Made by a program: the position numbers and the translations under genes. Shown here piece after piece: positions 17,002 to 26,144 of a DNA stretch of 44,582 nt (the stretch's first letter is position 1; every line of letters begins with the position of its first letter). A model generated the notes under the pieces. It saw nothing but the letters and a program-made list of their open reading frames with translations, did not search any database and was not told where the DNA came from. This stretch comes from Bacteroides sp. CAG:530 (GTDB lineage Bacteria; Bacteroidota; Bacteroidia; Bacteroidales; Bacteroidaceae): contig FR881199.1 of NCBI GenBank assembly GCA_000434735.1, positions 1 to 44,582 of the forward strand, given 5' to 3'.

Positions 17002-18132
17002 TTATTCTACCCATAGCATGTCGCTCATAATGCCGTCGGATACGAAAATTCCTTGCTCGGTTAGTCGCAATGTACCGTCGGTTATTTGCAGTGTGCCTTG
17101 CTCTATGTGTGGGCGTGCCATGCGCAGACAGTAGTCGTATAAGCGTGTGCCGAAATCGGTTTTTAGTTTATCTAACGACATGCCCCAGCAGGTGCGTATG
17201 GCAGTTATCACGAAATCGTTGTAGCGGGTAGTCTGGTCGAGTTCTTCTATTTCGAAATCTATGGTTCCGTTTTCGGCGGCATCGATGTATCGGTCTATCG
17301 AAGCCACGTTCCATTGTCGTGATTGTCCGTCGAATGAGTGTGCCGAGGCACCGCATCCCAAGTATTTTTTGCCTACCCAATAGCTGGAGTTGTGACGTGA
17401 ATGCAATCCAGGCAGCGAGAAATTAGATATTTCGTAATGCTGGTATCCGGCTTCTTTCAGACGGTGTATAAGCATGGTGAAGAGTCTAACGCTCAAGTCT
17501 TCGTCGGCCTCTTCCACTCGGTGCTGCTCGCGTAAGTTCCATAGCGGTGTTCCTTCTTCGTAAATAAGGTGATAGGCTGAGATGTGTTCGGGGCGCATCT
17601 TGATGGCCTGCTCTAAATCGGAAGCCCAAGTCTGTTCGGTTTCGTTGGGCAGTCCGTACATCAGGTCGATGCTGATGTTGTTGAAGCCCGCATTGCGGCA
17701 TCTATCAAATGCTTCGATAGCTTGCTGCGCCGTATGTCGGCGATGGAGCAGGCTGAGGCTTTCATCATTGAAAGTCTGAATGCCCATGCTGAGTCGGTTG
17801 AAGGGTAGTGTACGAAGCATTGAAACATATTCATCGTTCAAATCATCGGGATTTGCTTCGATGGTTATCTCGGCATCGGGCGACATCTTATATATATGGT
17901 GTATCGTTTCGAATACTTGTTCGAAGTCTGTTTTACTTAATTGTGATGGTGTGCCGCCGCCCCAGTATATAGTTTCTATAAGTTCGTCATCGAGATAGCT
18001 TTTACGAATTTGCAGTTCTTTGCATAGTGCAGCCGTGTAGCGGTGTTTCATCTCATCGCGTGTGGTAGAATAGAAGTCGCAATACAGGCAGCGGCGCTTG
18101 CAGAACGGTATGTGTAGGTAGATTCCTGCCAT
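17002..18132 (-). CDS. hemW: HemW-type radical SAM heme chaperone
   Basis: This 376-residue protein is of the HemW/HemN-like group. HIPFCKRRCLYCDF supplies the CxxxCxxC cluster cysteines (C11, C15, C18), and WGGGTPSQL and EANPDDL are the family's SAM-binding and strand motifs. The extra fourth cysteine typical of true coproporphyrinogen dehydrogenase HemN is not present: an F follows C18. HemW is therefore the better name; it delivers heme to respiratory enzymes and does not oxidise coproporphyrinogen. It starts 7 bases after the upstream chromate transporter gene, so the three genes are likely co-transcribed. Confidence 0.9.
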   Translation of the reverse strand: MAGIYLHIPFCKRRCLYCDFYSTTRDEMKHRYTAALCKELQIRKSYLDDELIETIYWGGGTPSQLSKTDFEQVFETIHHIYKMSPDAEITIEANPDDLNDEYVSMLRTLPFNRLSMGIQTFNDESLSLLHRRHTAQQAIEAFDRCRNAGFNNISIDLMYGLPNETEQTWASDLEQAIKMRPEHISAYHLIYEEGTPLWNLREQHRVEEADEDLSVRLFTMLIHRLKEAGYQHYEISNFSLPGLHSRHNSSYWVGKKYLGCGASAHSFDGQSRQWNVASIDRYIDAAENGTIDFEIEELDQTTRYNDFVITAIRTCWGMSLDKLKTDFGTRLYDYCLRMARPHIEQGTLQITDGTLRLTEQGIFVSDGIMSDMLWVE

Positions 18133-18139
18133 GAGCTGA

Positions 18140-18715
18140 TTATATTACGTAGCCGAACACGACATATCCTATAATTCCGGATATGACAATCAGCATTATA
18201 GGGTTGACTTTATATTTATGTGAAGCGATGAATGCTCCTAAGAACAGTGCAATGCTTGTTAGAATCTGAATGTTGTCTGAACCGAAGTTTTCATGGTTCA
18301 TTAGAACTAATGCGGCTGCAGCCAATAGTCCCACAACTCCCGGACGTAGACCGCTGAATACGGATGCTATGACCGGATGTTTCTGGTATTTCAGGAAGAA
18401 TTTACTGATTAGTACCATCAGAATGAATGAAGGAAATACTACCGAGAGTGTAGCAATAGCCGAGCCTAATATGCCTATGGCGTGGCTGTATCCGGCATTT
18501 ACCACTGCCGAGTAGCCCACGTAGGTGGCAGAGTTGATGCCGATAGGTCCCGGTGTCATCTGGCTGATAGCGATGATATCTGTAAATTCTGGCGAGGTGA
18601 GCCATTGGTGGCGTGTCACTACTTCGCCCTGTATCATTGAAATCATGGCATATCCGCCTCCGAAGCCGAATAGCCCGATTTTGAAGAATGTATAAAATAG
18701 TTGTAAGAATATCAT
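18140..18715 (-). CDS. chrA: Chromate transporter family protein, half-size, second of pair
   Basis: This 191-residue membrane protein is made of one CHR domain (FFKIGLFGFGGGYAMISMI near the N-terminus, then ISQMTPGPIGINSATYVGY). I start it at the ATG at 18715 because a longer in-frame N-terminus would be unusually basic and would overlap the preceding gene far more. The chosen start overlaps that gene's stop as ATGA. Paired short CHR proteins of opposite topology form one transporter in other bacteria. Chromate is the family name; the natural substrate is unproven here and may be sulfate-like or something else. Confidence 0.85.
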   Translation of the reverse strand: MIFLQLFYTFFKIGLFGFGGGYAMISMIQGEVVTRHQWLTSPEFTDIIAISQMTPGPIGINSATYVGYSAVVNAGYSHAIGILGSAIATLSVVFPSFILMVLISKFFLKYQKHPVIASVFSGLRPGVVGLLAAAALVLMNHENFGSDNIQILTSIALFLGAFIASHKYKVNPIMLIVISGIIGYVVFGYVI

Positions 18716-19278
18716 GCTTTGTTTCCTCCGTCGTCTGTTTGCGTTTTGTTTTTGTATCGTCCGTACAGGTAGCCTCCCAGTCCGCTCAGTATGATTACGT
18801 AGATAGGAGAGAAGTCGAGCTGCCAAATAAGCAGTGCCGATACCGCCGGAATCCAGACGTTATAGCGAGATATTTTGGCTGATTTCGCCATTTTGAATGT
18901 AGGTGCGGCTATAAGTGCCACAACCGCGGGACGTATTCCTTTGAAGATGTTTTCTACAGCAGGGTAATCCTTGAACTGCTGAAAGAAGAGCGCGATGGCA
19001 AGTATGATAATGAATGATGGCAATATGGTGCCGAGAGCCATGAAGAACGCTCCCCAGAATTTGCGTAGCTTGTATCCTATGAAGATGGCTATGTTTACAG
19101 CGAAGATGCCGGGCACGGTCTGCGCCAATGCCATAAGGTCGATGAAGTCTTCTCGTGAGACCCATTTCTGCTTGTCGATGATTTCCGCTTCGATAAGCGG
19201 TATCATTGCATATCCGCCGCCGATGGTGAAAAGACCGATGCGCGAAAATATGCAGAATGACTTGAGATAAAAGTTCAT
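18712..19278 (-). CDS. chrA: Chromate transporter family protein, half-size, first of pair
   Basis: This 188-residue membrane protein has a single CHR domain (FSRIGLFTIGGGYAMIPLIE, ALAQTVPGIFAVNIAIFIGY). The start is set at the ATG at 19278; an upstream in-frame ATG would run into the terminator hairpin of purL. It overlaps the second half by four bases and probably forms a heteromeric transporter with it. No promoter was found in the short gap to purL, so the pair may depend on read-through. Confidence 0.85.
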   Translation of the reverse strand: MNFYLKSFCIFSRIGLFTIGGGYAMIPLIEAEIIDKQKWVSREDFIDLMALAQTVPGIFAVNIAIFIGYKLRKFWGAFFMALGTILPSFIIILAIALFFQQFKDYPAVENIFKGIRPAVVALIAAPTFKMAKSAKISRYNVWIPAVSALLIWQLDFSPIYVIILSGLGGYLYGRYKNKTQTDDGGNKA

Positions 19279-19300
19279 TGTTCTTGTATTGATAAAAAGT

Positions 19301-19346
19301 AAGGCACGTACCTTACGGATAACCATTATCCGTGGGTCCGTGCCTT
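19301..19346 (-). terminator. Terminator after purL
   Basis: AAGGCACG (19301-19308) pairs with CGTGCCTT (19339-19346). An inner hairpin, ACGGATAA/TTATCCGT, has a CCA loop. On the minus strand the stem is followed by ACTTTTTATC. The two-tier structure is larger than a plain terminator. Confidence 0.75.
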
Positions 19347-19375
19347 AAAATGTAGTTTATAATCGGAAAACCTGA

Positions 19376-22300
19376 TTATTTCTTGTGCGCTTCAACCCAC
19401 TTGCGTGCATTTACGAAAGCTTCCATCCACGGAGTGATCTGGTCTTCGTGTACACGGTCTAATGGATAGTATGCGTTTTCCCATGGGAAACATGCACGTT
19501 CCAAGTGAGGCATCATTGCCAAATGACGTCCGTCTTGGCTAGCGATACCTGCTACGCTATAGTCTGATCCGTTAGGATTGCCTGGATATTCGTCGTAAGA
19601 ATACTTCAGAACTACGTTGTAGTGGTCTTCAGGATAAGGCAATGAGAACTTACCTTCTCCGTGAGCTACCCAGATACCGAGTTTAGAACCGCTCAATGAG
19701 CCGAACATTACGCTGCGGTTAGTAGGTACTGTAACGCCAAGGAATGCTGATTCGAACTTGTGTGAGTCGTTATGCAACATCTTGCCTTTCTTCTTATCTT
19801 CAGGAGTGATAAGTCCCAGTTCCATCATCAGCTGGCAACCGTTACATACACCCAGTGACAGAGTATCTTCGCGTGCGTAGAAGTTATCGAGAGCGGCTTT
19901 TGCTTTCGGGTTGAACAAGAAGCTACCTGCCCATCCCTTAGCCGAGCCTAATACGTCTGAGTTAGAGAAACCGCCACAGTAAACTACCATGTTGATGTCT
20001 TCCAGTGTTTCGCGTCCGCTTACCAAGTCGGTCATGGTAACGTCTTTCACGTCGAAACCTGCCAAGTAAAGCATGTAGGCCATTTCGCGTTCGCCATTGG
20101 TACCCTTTTCACGGATGATAGCTGCCTTGATTCCGCTCGGTGTGCGACGGTCAGGATTCAATCCGAACTGTGAAAGCTTACCTGTGAATGATGGGTTGAA
20201 CGCAAATTCGATAGGCTGCTTTTCGTAGTTTTCGAAACGCTTCTTAGCGCAACCGTTCATGCTTTGCTTACGATCGAGCAAGTAAGAAGTAGAATACCAA
20301 ACTTCGCGCAGATAGTCAATACCGAACTGATAAGTAGCGTCGTCCTTAGTTACGAGGATATGACGTTCTTCGCTCGGAGTACCAAGCTTGATGTAGCCTA
20401 CGCCAGCGTCTTCGAGTATCTTCTTTACTTCAGCCTTGTTCTTATCGGCTACCTGGATAACGATACCCGGGTTTTCAGCGAAGAGAACCTTCACGATGTC
20501 GTGGTCTTTCATCTTGTCGAGGTTGATTTCCATACCACCTTCTGTGTTAGCGAAGCACATTTCGAGCAAGGTAGTAATCAAGCCACCTGCAGAAATATCG
20601 TGTCCTGCCAAGATGAGGCCCTTATTAATAAGTTCCTGAACAGCCAAGAATGCGTCGCGGAAGTATTCCGGATTCTGTACGGTAGGAACATCGTCGCCAA
20701 TCTTGTTAAGTGACTGTGCGAATGCCGAACCGCCAAGACGAAGCTGGTCGAAACTGAAGTCGATATGATAGAATGTTGATTTTGCGTTGTTTACCATAAC
20801 TGGCGATACCACTTTCTTGATATCCGATACCTCGCCGCCTGCAGAAACGATAACTGTTCCCGGGCTGACAATCTTTTCACCATTAGGATACTTCTGAGTC
20901 ATAGACAAAGAGTCCTTACCGGTAGGTACGTTGATTTCGAGTGAGCAGCAGAAATCAGACAAAGCCTTAACGGCAGTGTACAGACGAGCGTCTTCGCCTT
21001 CCTGTGCACGGCAAGGCCACATCCAGTTGGCTGACAAAGAAATGCTGTCGAGCCCTTCTGCCAATGGTGCCCATACGATATTGGTAAGAGCTTCGGCAAC
21101 AGACAATACTGAACCAGCTGCCGGATTAGCCAATGCAGCCTGAGGAGCGTGTCCCAGTGCAGTAGCGATACCCTTTTCACCACGGTAGTCGAGGGCTACA
21201 ACACCACAGTCGCTAAGTGGCAACTGAATTTCACCTTGACACTGCTGGCGAGCAATCTTGCCTGTTACAGAGCGGTCTACCTTATTAGTTAACCAGTCTT
21301 TGCAAGCTACAGATTCAAGCTGCAACACGCGGCGAACATATTCATCGAGTTTAGTGACATCGTAAGAAACGTTTTCGTAATGACGTTCTACTGTCTTGTC
21401 AATCATGTAAGTCTTAGGAGAAGAACCGAACATCTGATCTACAGCCAAGTCGAAAGGACGTACACCGTCAGCCTGTTCGAATGCGAATCTGTGATCGCCT
21501 GTAGTTTCACCAACTACATACATCGGAGCACGTTCGCGTTCGGCAATCTTCTGTACATGTTCTAACGCTTCGTCTTCGATAAGCAATCCCATACGTTCTT
21601 GCGATTCGTTGGCAATGATTTCTTTAGCCGACAGAGTTTCGTCGCCGATAGGCAACTTATCCATGTGGATTAATCCACCGCAGTCTTCTACCAACTCAGA
21701 CAAGCAGTTTACGTGACCTGCTGATCCGTGGTCGTGGATAGAAACGATAGGGTTAGTATCTTCTTCGCAGAGAGCACGTACTACATTGTATGCACGTTTC
21801 TGCATTTCTGCGTTAGCACGCTGAACGGCGTTCAGTTCGATACCAGAAGAATAACGTCCGGTTTCTACTGATGATACAGAACCACCACCCAAGCCGATGC
21901 GGTAGTTGTCACCACCTAATACTACGATTTCGTCGCCTGCTTCGGGAGTGCCCTTCAAGCAGTCGCGTTTAGTACCGTAGCCTACACCACCTGCCAGCAT
22001 GATTACCTTATCGTAAGCATACTGTTCTCCGTTTTCCTGATGTTCGAAGGTAAGAACAGAACCGCAGATCAGCGGCTGACCAAACTTGTTACCGAAATCA
22101 GAAGCACCGTTAGAAGCCTTGATAAGAATCTGCTCTGGAGTTTGATATAACCAGTTACGAACGGGGAGGATGTTTTCCCATTCACGACCTTCGTCTGTAC
22201 GTGGGTAAGATGTCATGTAGACTGCTGTTCCGGCGATAGGCCATGAGCCTTTACCACCACCCATACGGTCGCGAATTTCACCACCGGTACCTGTAGATGC

Positions 22301-23080
22301 ACCATTAAACGGCTCTACAGTGGTAGGGAAGTTGTGTGTCTCAGCTTTCAGTGAGATAACAGTCTTTATATCTTTAATGATGAAATAATCAGAAGTAGAA
22401 TGATCTTGCGGGGCGAATTGCTCTACAACAGGACCTTCGGCGAAAGCCACGTTGTCTTTGTAGGCAGAGATGATTTTGTTGGGGTTTTCTTGAGTGGTCT
22501 TCTTGATCATTTGGAAAAGTGAAGATTCCATTTCCTGACCATCGATGATGAATGTACCGCCGAATATTTTGTGACGGCAGTGCTCAGAATTAATCTGCGC
22601 GAATCCGAATACTTCAGAGTCGGTAAGCTTACGTCCTAGGTCTTTCTCTACTTTCAGAAGGTAATCCATTTCTTCGCGTGAGAGGGCCAAACCTTCTTTC
22701 TCATTGTATTCTTCAAGATTCTCAATGTAGATAATAGGTTGTGGTTTGATGTCTACGTCGAAAATCTTCTGATCCAAACCATGATACATACGTTGCAGCA
22801 TCGGGTCATGATCTGCGTTTTCATCTTTTACAGGGAAATATTCCTCGATGCGTCGTATGCCGTTAAGACCCATATTCTGTGTAATTTCCACAGCATTGGT
22901 ACTCCACGGAGTGATCATTTCGCGGCGCGGACCGATAAACCACCCCTTGAGGTTGTCTTCATTTTCTACTGTAGCGTCGCTATACAGCCAGCACAATTTT
23001 TTAATGTCTTCAGAGTTTAGCTCATTGCTGCATTCTGTAGCAATTATGCTTTTAGTGGGTGTTCTGAAAAATAGAATCAT
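19376..23080 (-). CDS. purL: Phosphoribosylformylglycinamidine synthase (single-chain)
   Basis: This 1234-residue enzyme converts FGAR to FGAM with glutamine and ATP in purine synthesis. It is the long single-chain form: an N-terminal PurS-like part, two AIRS-like synthase domains (NSEHCRHKIFGG, THNFPTTVEPFNGASTGTGG, GLGGGSVSS, VHDHG-type motifs) and a C-terminal glutaminase domain with the nucleophile cysteine in LGVCNGCQLM. I start at the ATG at 23080 (MILFFRTPTKS), the start familiar from Bacteroides orthologues; the 13 codons upstream lie in the leader. Confidence 0.95.
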   Translation of the reverse strand: MILFFRTPTKSIIATECSNELNSEDIKKLCWLYSDATVENEDNLKGWFIGPRREMITPWSTNAVEITQNMGLNGIRRIEEYFPVKDENADHDPMLQRMYHGLDQKIFDVDIKPQPIIYIENLEEYNEKEGLALSREEMDYLLKVEKDLGRKLTDSEVFGFAQINSEHCRHKIFGGTFIIDGQEMESSLFQMIKKTTQENPNKIISAYKDNVAFAEGPVVEQFAPQDHSTSDYFIIKDIKTVISLKAETHNFPTTVEPFNGASTGTGGEIRDRMGGGKGSWPIAGTAVYMTSYPRTDEGREWENILPVRNWLYQTPEQILIKASNGASDFGNKFGQPLICGSVLTFEHQENGEQYAYDKVIMLAGGVGYGTKRDCLKGTPEAGDEIVVLGGDNYRIGLGGGSVSSVETGRYSSGIELNAVQRANAEMQKRAYNVVRALCEEDTNPIVSIHDHGSAGHVNCLSELVEDCGGLIHMDKLPIGDETLSAKEIIANESQERMGLLIEDEALEHVQKIAERERAPMYVVGETTGDHRFAFEQADGVRPFDLAVDQMFGSSPKTYMIDKTVERHYENVSYDVTKLDEYVRRVLQLESVACKDWLTNKVDRSVTGKIARQQCQGEIQLPLSDCGVVALDYRGEKGIATALGHAPQAALANPAAGSVLSVAEALTNIVWAPLAEGLDSISLSANWMWPCRAQEGEDARLYTAVKALSDFCCSLEINVPTGKDSLSMTQKYPNGEKIVSPGTVIVSAGGEVSDIKKVVSPVMVNNAKSTFYHIDFSFDQLRLGGSAFAQSLNKIGDDVPTVQNPEYFRDAFLAVQELINKGLILAGHDISAGGLITTLLEMCFANTEGGMEINLDKMKDHDIVKVLFAENPGIVIQVADKNKAEVKKILEDAGVGYIKLGTPSEERHILVTKDDATYQFGIDYLREVWYSTSYLLDRKQSMNGCAKKRFENYEKQPIEFAFNPSFTGKLSQFGLNPDRRTPSGIKAAIIREKGTNGEREMAYMLYLAGFDVKDVTMTDLVSGRETLEDINMVVYCGGFSNSDVLGSAKGWAGSFLFNPKAKAALDNFYAREDTLSLGVCNGCQLMMELGLITPEDKKKGKMLHNDSHKFESAFLGVTVPTNRSVMFGSLSGSKLGIWVAHGEGKFSLPYPEDHYNVVLKYSYDEYPGNPNGSDYSVAGIASQDGRHLAMMPHLERACFPWENAYYPLDRVHEDQITPWMEAFVNARKWVEAHKK

Positions 23081-23134
23081 AGCACTTTTTATATTTGTTA
23101 GATGATATTTTACTACCATTGCTTAAATGATGTG

Positions 23135-23142
23135 CAAAGTTA
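23135..23142 (-). promoter_or_regulatory. Promoter -7 element of purL
   Basis: On the minus strand TAACTTTG matches TAnnTTTG exactly, 54 bases before the purL start codon. The upstream element is weak (TTTCG 18 bases away). The lysE start codon lies 76 bases away on the other strand, so the two genes share this intergenic region. Confidence 0.6.
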
Positions 23143-23217
23143 TATAAAAGCCCGTTTGTACGAAAGAAAATCAAACCGAAATGCATATCTTTCGTAAAAA
23201 AGTACCATCTTTGCAGC

Positions 23218-23877
23218 ATGAATTGGATTGAACACGTAACTATTATAGATTTATTGATAAAAGGGTTCGTGGTGGGGGTTGTCGTGTCCGCACCTTTGGG
23301 CCCTGTTGGTGTGCTTTGCATTCAGCGTACTTTGAACAAAGGGCGCTGGTTTGGCTTTGTCACAGGACTTGGTGCTGCACTGAGCGATATATGCTATGCT
23401 TTGATTACGGGTTATGGCATGAGTTTTATGGACGAGCTTATTCTGAAGCATCAGATGTTTCTTCAGATTGTGGGTAGTATCATGTTGTTTTGTTTCGGTA
23501 TTTATACATTCCGTAGCAACCCGGTGCGTTCGCTTCGTCCTACCTCTACAGCACGAGGAACGTATTTGCATAATTTCGTGACGGCATTTTTTGTCACGTT
23601 CTCTAATCCTTTGATTATATTCTTGTTTATCGGTCTCTTTGCCCGTTTCTCTTTCGTTATGCCTGGCAGTCCGCTCGGATTCCAGTTGGTGGGATATTGG
23701 GCTATTGTATTAGGAGCCGTTACTTGGTGGTTTGGCATTACTTATTTTGTTAATAAGGTGCGCGCGCGCTTTAATGTGCGTGGTATCTGGATGCTGAATC
23801 GTATCATAGGTATAGTGGTAATTATAGCTTCTGTAGCGGGGGTTATACTTACTTTTTCGGGTAAATCATTATCTTGA
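23218..23877 (+). CDS. LysE-family amino acid exporter
   Basis: This 219-residue membrane protein has about six helices and the LysE-type N-terminal signature GFVVGVVVSAPLGPVGVLC, plus NPLIIFLFIGLF in the second half. It would export an amino acid or a similar small solute, but the substrate is not readable. It is divergent from purL and runs straight into the next gene (two bases between stop and ATG), so those two are coupled. Confidence 0.88.
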   Translation: MNWIEHVTIIDLLIKGFVVGVVVSAPLGPVGVLCIQRTLNKGRWFGFVTGLGAALSDICYALITGYGMSFMDELILKHQMFLQIVGSIMLFCFGIYTFRSNPVRSLRPTSTARGTYLHNFVTAFFVTFSNPLIIFLFIGLFARFSFVMPGSPLGFQLVGYWAIVLGAVTWWFGITYFVNKVRARFNVRGIWMLNRIIGIVVIIASVAGVILTFSGKSLS

Positions 23878-23879
23878 CA

Positions 23880-24428
23880 ATGTATATATCTCAACAATTA
23901 AAGAAAAAGAATATCGCAGAGTATCTGCTCTATATGTGGCAGGTAGAAGACATGCTCCGTGCCAGCAATTTCGACATGGAGGTGGTGAAGAAGAATATTA
24001 TCGATCCGTATCCGTCGTTGACAGACGAGCAGAGACGTGAACTGACTCAATGGTACGAAGATCTTATTAATATGATGCATGACGAGCAGGTGATGCAGAA
24101 GGGACATGTACAGATTAATAAAAATATTATAGTTTGGCTTACTGACTTACATCTTCGTTTGCTGCGCTCTCCTAAGTTTCCTTATTATAGCGCCGCTTAT
24201 TACAAGGCTCTTCCTTTTATAGTAGAACTGCGTGCCAAAGGTGCCGATAAAGACGTACCCGAACTGGAGACTTGTTTCGATGCTCTTTATGGAGTATTGA
24301 TGTTGAGATTGCAGAAGAAGCAGGTTAGCGAGGAAACGCTGAAAGCTATTAAGGTTATAGGCGATTTGTTGGCCATGCTGTCAGAGTATTACGCTAAAGA
24401 CAAAGCCGGAGAGCTGGATTTAGACTGA
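23880..24428 (+). CDS. DUF4924 family protein
   Basis: This 182-residue soluble protein is helical, with no signal peptide and no known catalytic motif. The length and the N-terminal block (ISQQLKKKNIAEYLLYMWQ, then EDMLRA) fit DUF4924, a family of unknown function confined to Bacteroidetes. The ATG at 23880 is preferred to a TTG six bases upstream that would overlap the exporter gene. Its gene sits between the exporter and prfC, so all three may be co-transcribed. Confidence 0.85.
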   Translation: MYISQQLKKKNIAEYLLYMWQVEDMLRASNFDMEVVKKNIIDPYPSLTDEQRRELTQWYEDLINMMHDEQVMQKGHVQINKNIIVWLTDLHLRLLRSPKFPYYSAAYYKALPFIVELRAKGADKDVPELETCFDALYGVLMLRLQKKQVSEETLKAIKVIGDLLAMLSEYYAKDKAGELDLD

Positions 24429-24483
24429 TGATAATACGCTGTATCCTTATTGTTTTGTGAAAAATAAAAAAGTTTAAATAGAT

Positions 24484-26052
24484 ATGAATTCTGAAATAGC
24501 AAGAAGACGTACATTCGCGATTATTGCGCACCCTGATGCCGGTAAAACATCGCTTACCGAAAAACTGTTGCTTTTTGGTGGACAGATACAGGTGGCGGGA
24601 GCCGTAAAATCGAATAAAATCAAGAAAACTGCTACATCCGACTGGATGGATATAGAAAAGCAGCGTGGTATATCGGTCACTACCTCTGTGATGGAGTTCG
24701 ACTATCACGATTATAAAATCAATATCCTCGATACTCCGGGTCACCAAGACTTTGCCGAAGATACTTATCGTACACTTACGGCTGTGGATAGTGTTATCAT
24801 CGTAGTGGATGGCGCGAAGGGTGTTGAAACGCAGACACGTAAGCTGATGGAAGTTTGTCGTATGCGTAATACTCCGGTAATTATCTTTGTGAATAAGATG
24901 GACCGTGAAGCAAAAGACCCGTTCGATTTGCTCGATGAGTTGGAAGAGGAATTGGTTATCAACGTGCGTCCTCTTACATGGCCTATCGAGAGCGGACCTC
25001 GTTTTAAGGGTGTATATAATATATATGAACAGAAACTGAATCTTTTCCAGCCTTCTAAGCAGGTGGTTACAGAAAAGGTGGAGGTTGATGTGAATTCTAC
25101 TGATTTGGATAGCCATATCGGTACACCGTTGGCAGATAAGCTTCGTGGCGAGTTGGAACTGATAGAAGGTGTTTATCCGGAATTCAATATAGTGGATTAT
25201 CTGAAAGGTGATACAGCACCGGTATTCTTCGGCTCGGCATTGAATAACTTCGGTGTGCAGGAGTTGCTCGACTGTTTCGTAGAAATCGCTCCAAGTCCTC
25301 GTCCCGTGCAGGCGGAGGAACGTAAAGTAGAGCCTGATGAACCTAAGTTTACAGGATTCGTCTTTAAGATTACAGCTAATATCGACCCTAACCATCGTTC
25401 GTGTGTAGCTTTCTGTAAGGTATGCTCGGGTAAGTTTACTCGTAACACTCCTTATTTGCATGTTCGTCATAATAAGACTATGCGTTTTTCTTCGCCTACT
25501 CAGTTCATGGCGCAGCGTAAGACTACAGTCGATGAGGCTTGGGCAGGTGATATCATTGGTTTGCCGGATAATGGTACGTTTAAGATTGGCGATACGCTGA
25601 CCGAAGGTGAAAAGCTTCACTTTAAGGGATTGCCAAGCTTCTCGCCAGAGATGTTTAAGTATATCGAGAACGCCGACCCGATGAAGACCAAGCAGCTCAA
25701 CAAGGGTATCGATCAGCTGATGGACGAAGGTGTGGCACAGCTGTTTGTAAATCAGTTTAACGGACGTAAGATTATCGGTACAGTAGGTCAGCTTCAGTTC
25801 GAGGTTATACAGTATCGTTTGGAAAATGAATACAATGCTAAGTGCCGTTGGGAGCCTATCAGCCTTTATAAGGCATGCTGGATAGAGAGTGATGACCCTG
25901 AAGAACTGGAAGCGTTTAAGAAACGTAAATATCAGTATATGGCTAAAGACCGCGACGGACGCGACGTGTTCTTGGCAGATAGCAACTATGTGTTGCAGAT
26001 GGCGCAGAACGACTTCAAGCATATCCGTTTCCACTTTACAAGTGAATTTTAA
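24484..26052 (+). CDS. prfC: Peptide chain release factor 3
   Basis: This 522-residue translational GTPase recycles RF1/RF2 from the ribosome after termination. The G1 motif AHPDAGKTSL (about 17-26), G3 DTPGH, G4 NKMD, a beta-barrel domain II and a C-terminal RF3 domain (FEVIQYRLENEYNAKC) are all present. Length and domains are complete. A terminator follows 20 bases after the stop. Confidence 0.95.
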   Translation: MNSEIARRRTFAIIAHPDAGKTSLTEKLLLFGGQIQVAGAVKSNKIKKTATSDWMDIEKQRGISVTTSVMEFDYHDYKINILDTPGHQDFAEDTYRTLTAVDSVIIVVDGAKGVETQTRKLMEVCRMRNTPVIIFVNKMDREAKDPFDLLDELEEELVINVRPLTWPIESGPRFKGVYNIYEQKLNLFQPSKQVVTEKVEVDVNSTDLDSHIGTPLADKLRGELELIEGVYPEFNIVDYLKGDTAPVFFGSALNNFGVQELLDCFVEIAPSPRPVQAEERKVEPDEPKFTGFVFKITANIDPNHRSCVAFCKVCSGKFTRNTPYLHVRHNKTMRFSSPTQFMAQRKTTVDEAWAGDIIGLPDNGTFKIGDTLTEGEKLHFKGLPSFSPEMFKYIENADPMKTKQLNKGIDQLMDEGVAQLFVNQFNGRKIIGTVGQLQFEVIQYRLENEYNAKCRWEPISLYKACWIESDDPEELEAFKKRKYQYMAKDRDGRDVFLADSNYVLQMAQNDFKHIRFHFTSEF

Positions 26053-26071
26053 AATACGGTTTTAAATATAA

Positions 26072-26120
26072 AAACAATTTCGCCCGATGAAAGGAAATCT
26101 TTTATCGGGCGAAATTGTTT
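26072..26120. terminator. Bidirectional terminator between prfC and the CoA-transferase gene
   Basis: A perfect 17-bp stem (26072-26088 with 26104-26120; core TTTCGCCCGAT) is flanked by A-rich sequence upstream and TTTTATAG downstream. It serves the two convergent genes. Confidence 0.85.
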
Positions 26121-26144
26121 TATAGCTTATGTTCTATCGCTTCA

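Noticed and set aside
18716..18826. Longer N-terminus for the second chromate-type gene
   Set aside because: It would add a highly basic 37-residue stretch lying wholly over the preceding gene; the ATGA overlap start fits the family better.
23206..23217. Promoter for the LysE-type gene from CATCTTTG
   Set aside because: One mismatch to TAnnTTTG, no upstream TTG, and it would leave almost no leader; not strong enough to annotate.
24394..26034. 546-codon open frame antisense to prfC
   Set aside because: It mirrors the whole of a certain gene; the peptide is rich in His, Cys, Ile and Arg as expected from the reverse reading of biased codons, and it has no domain or promoter.
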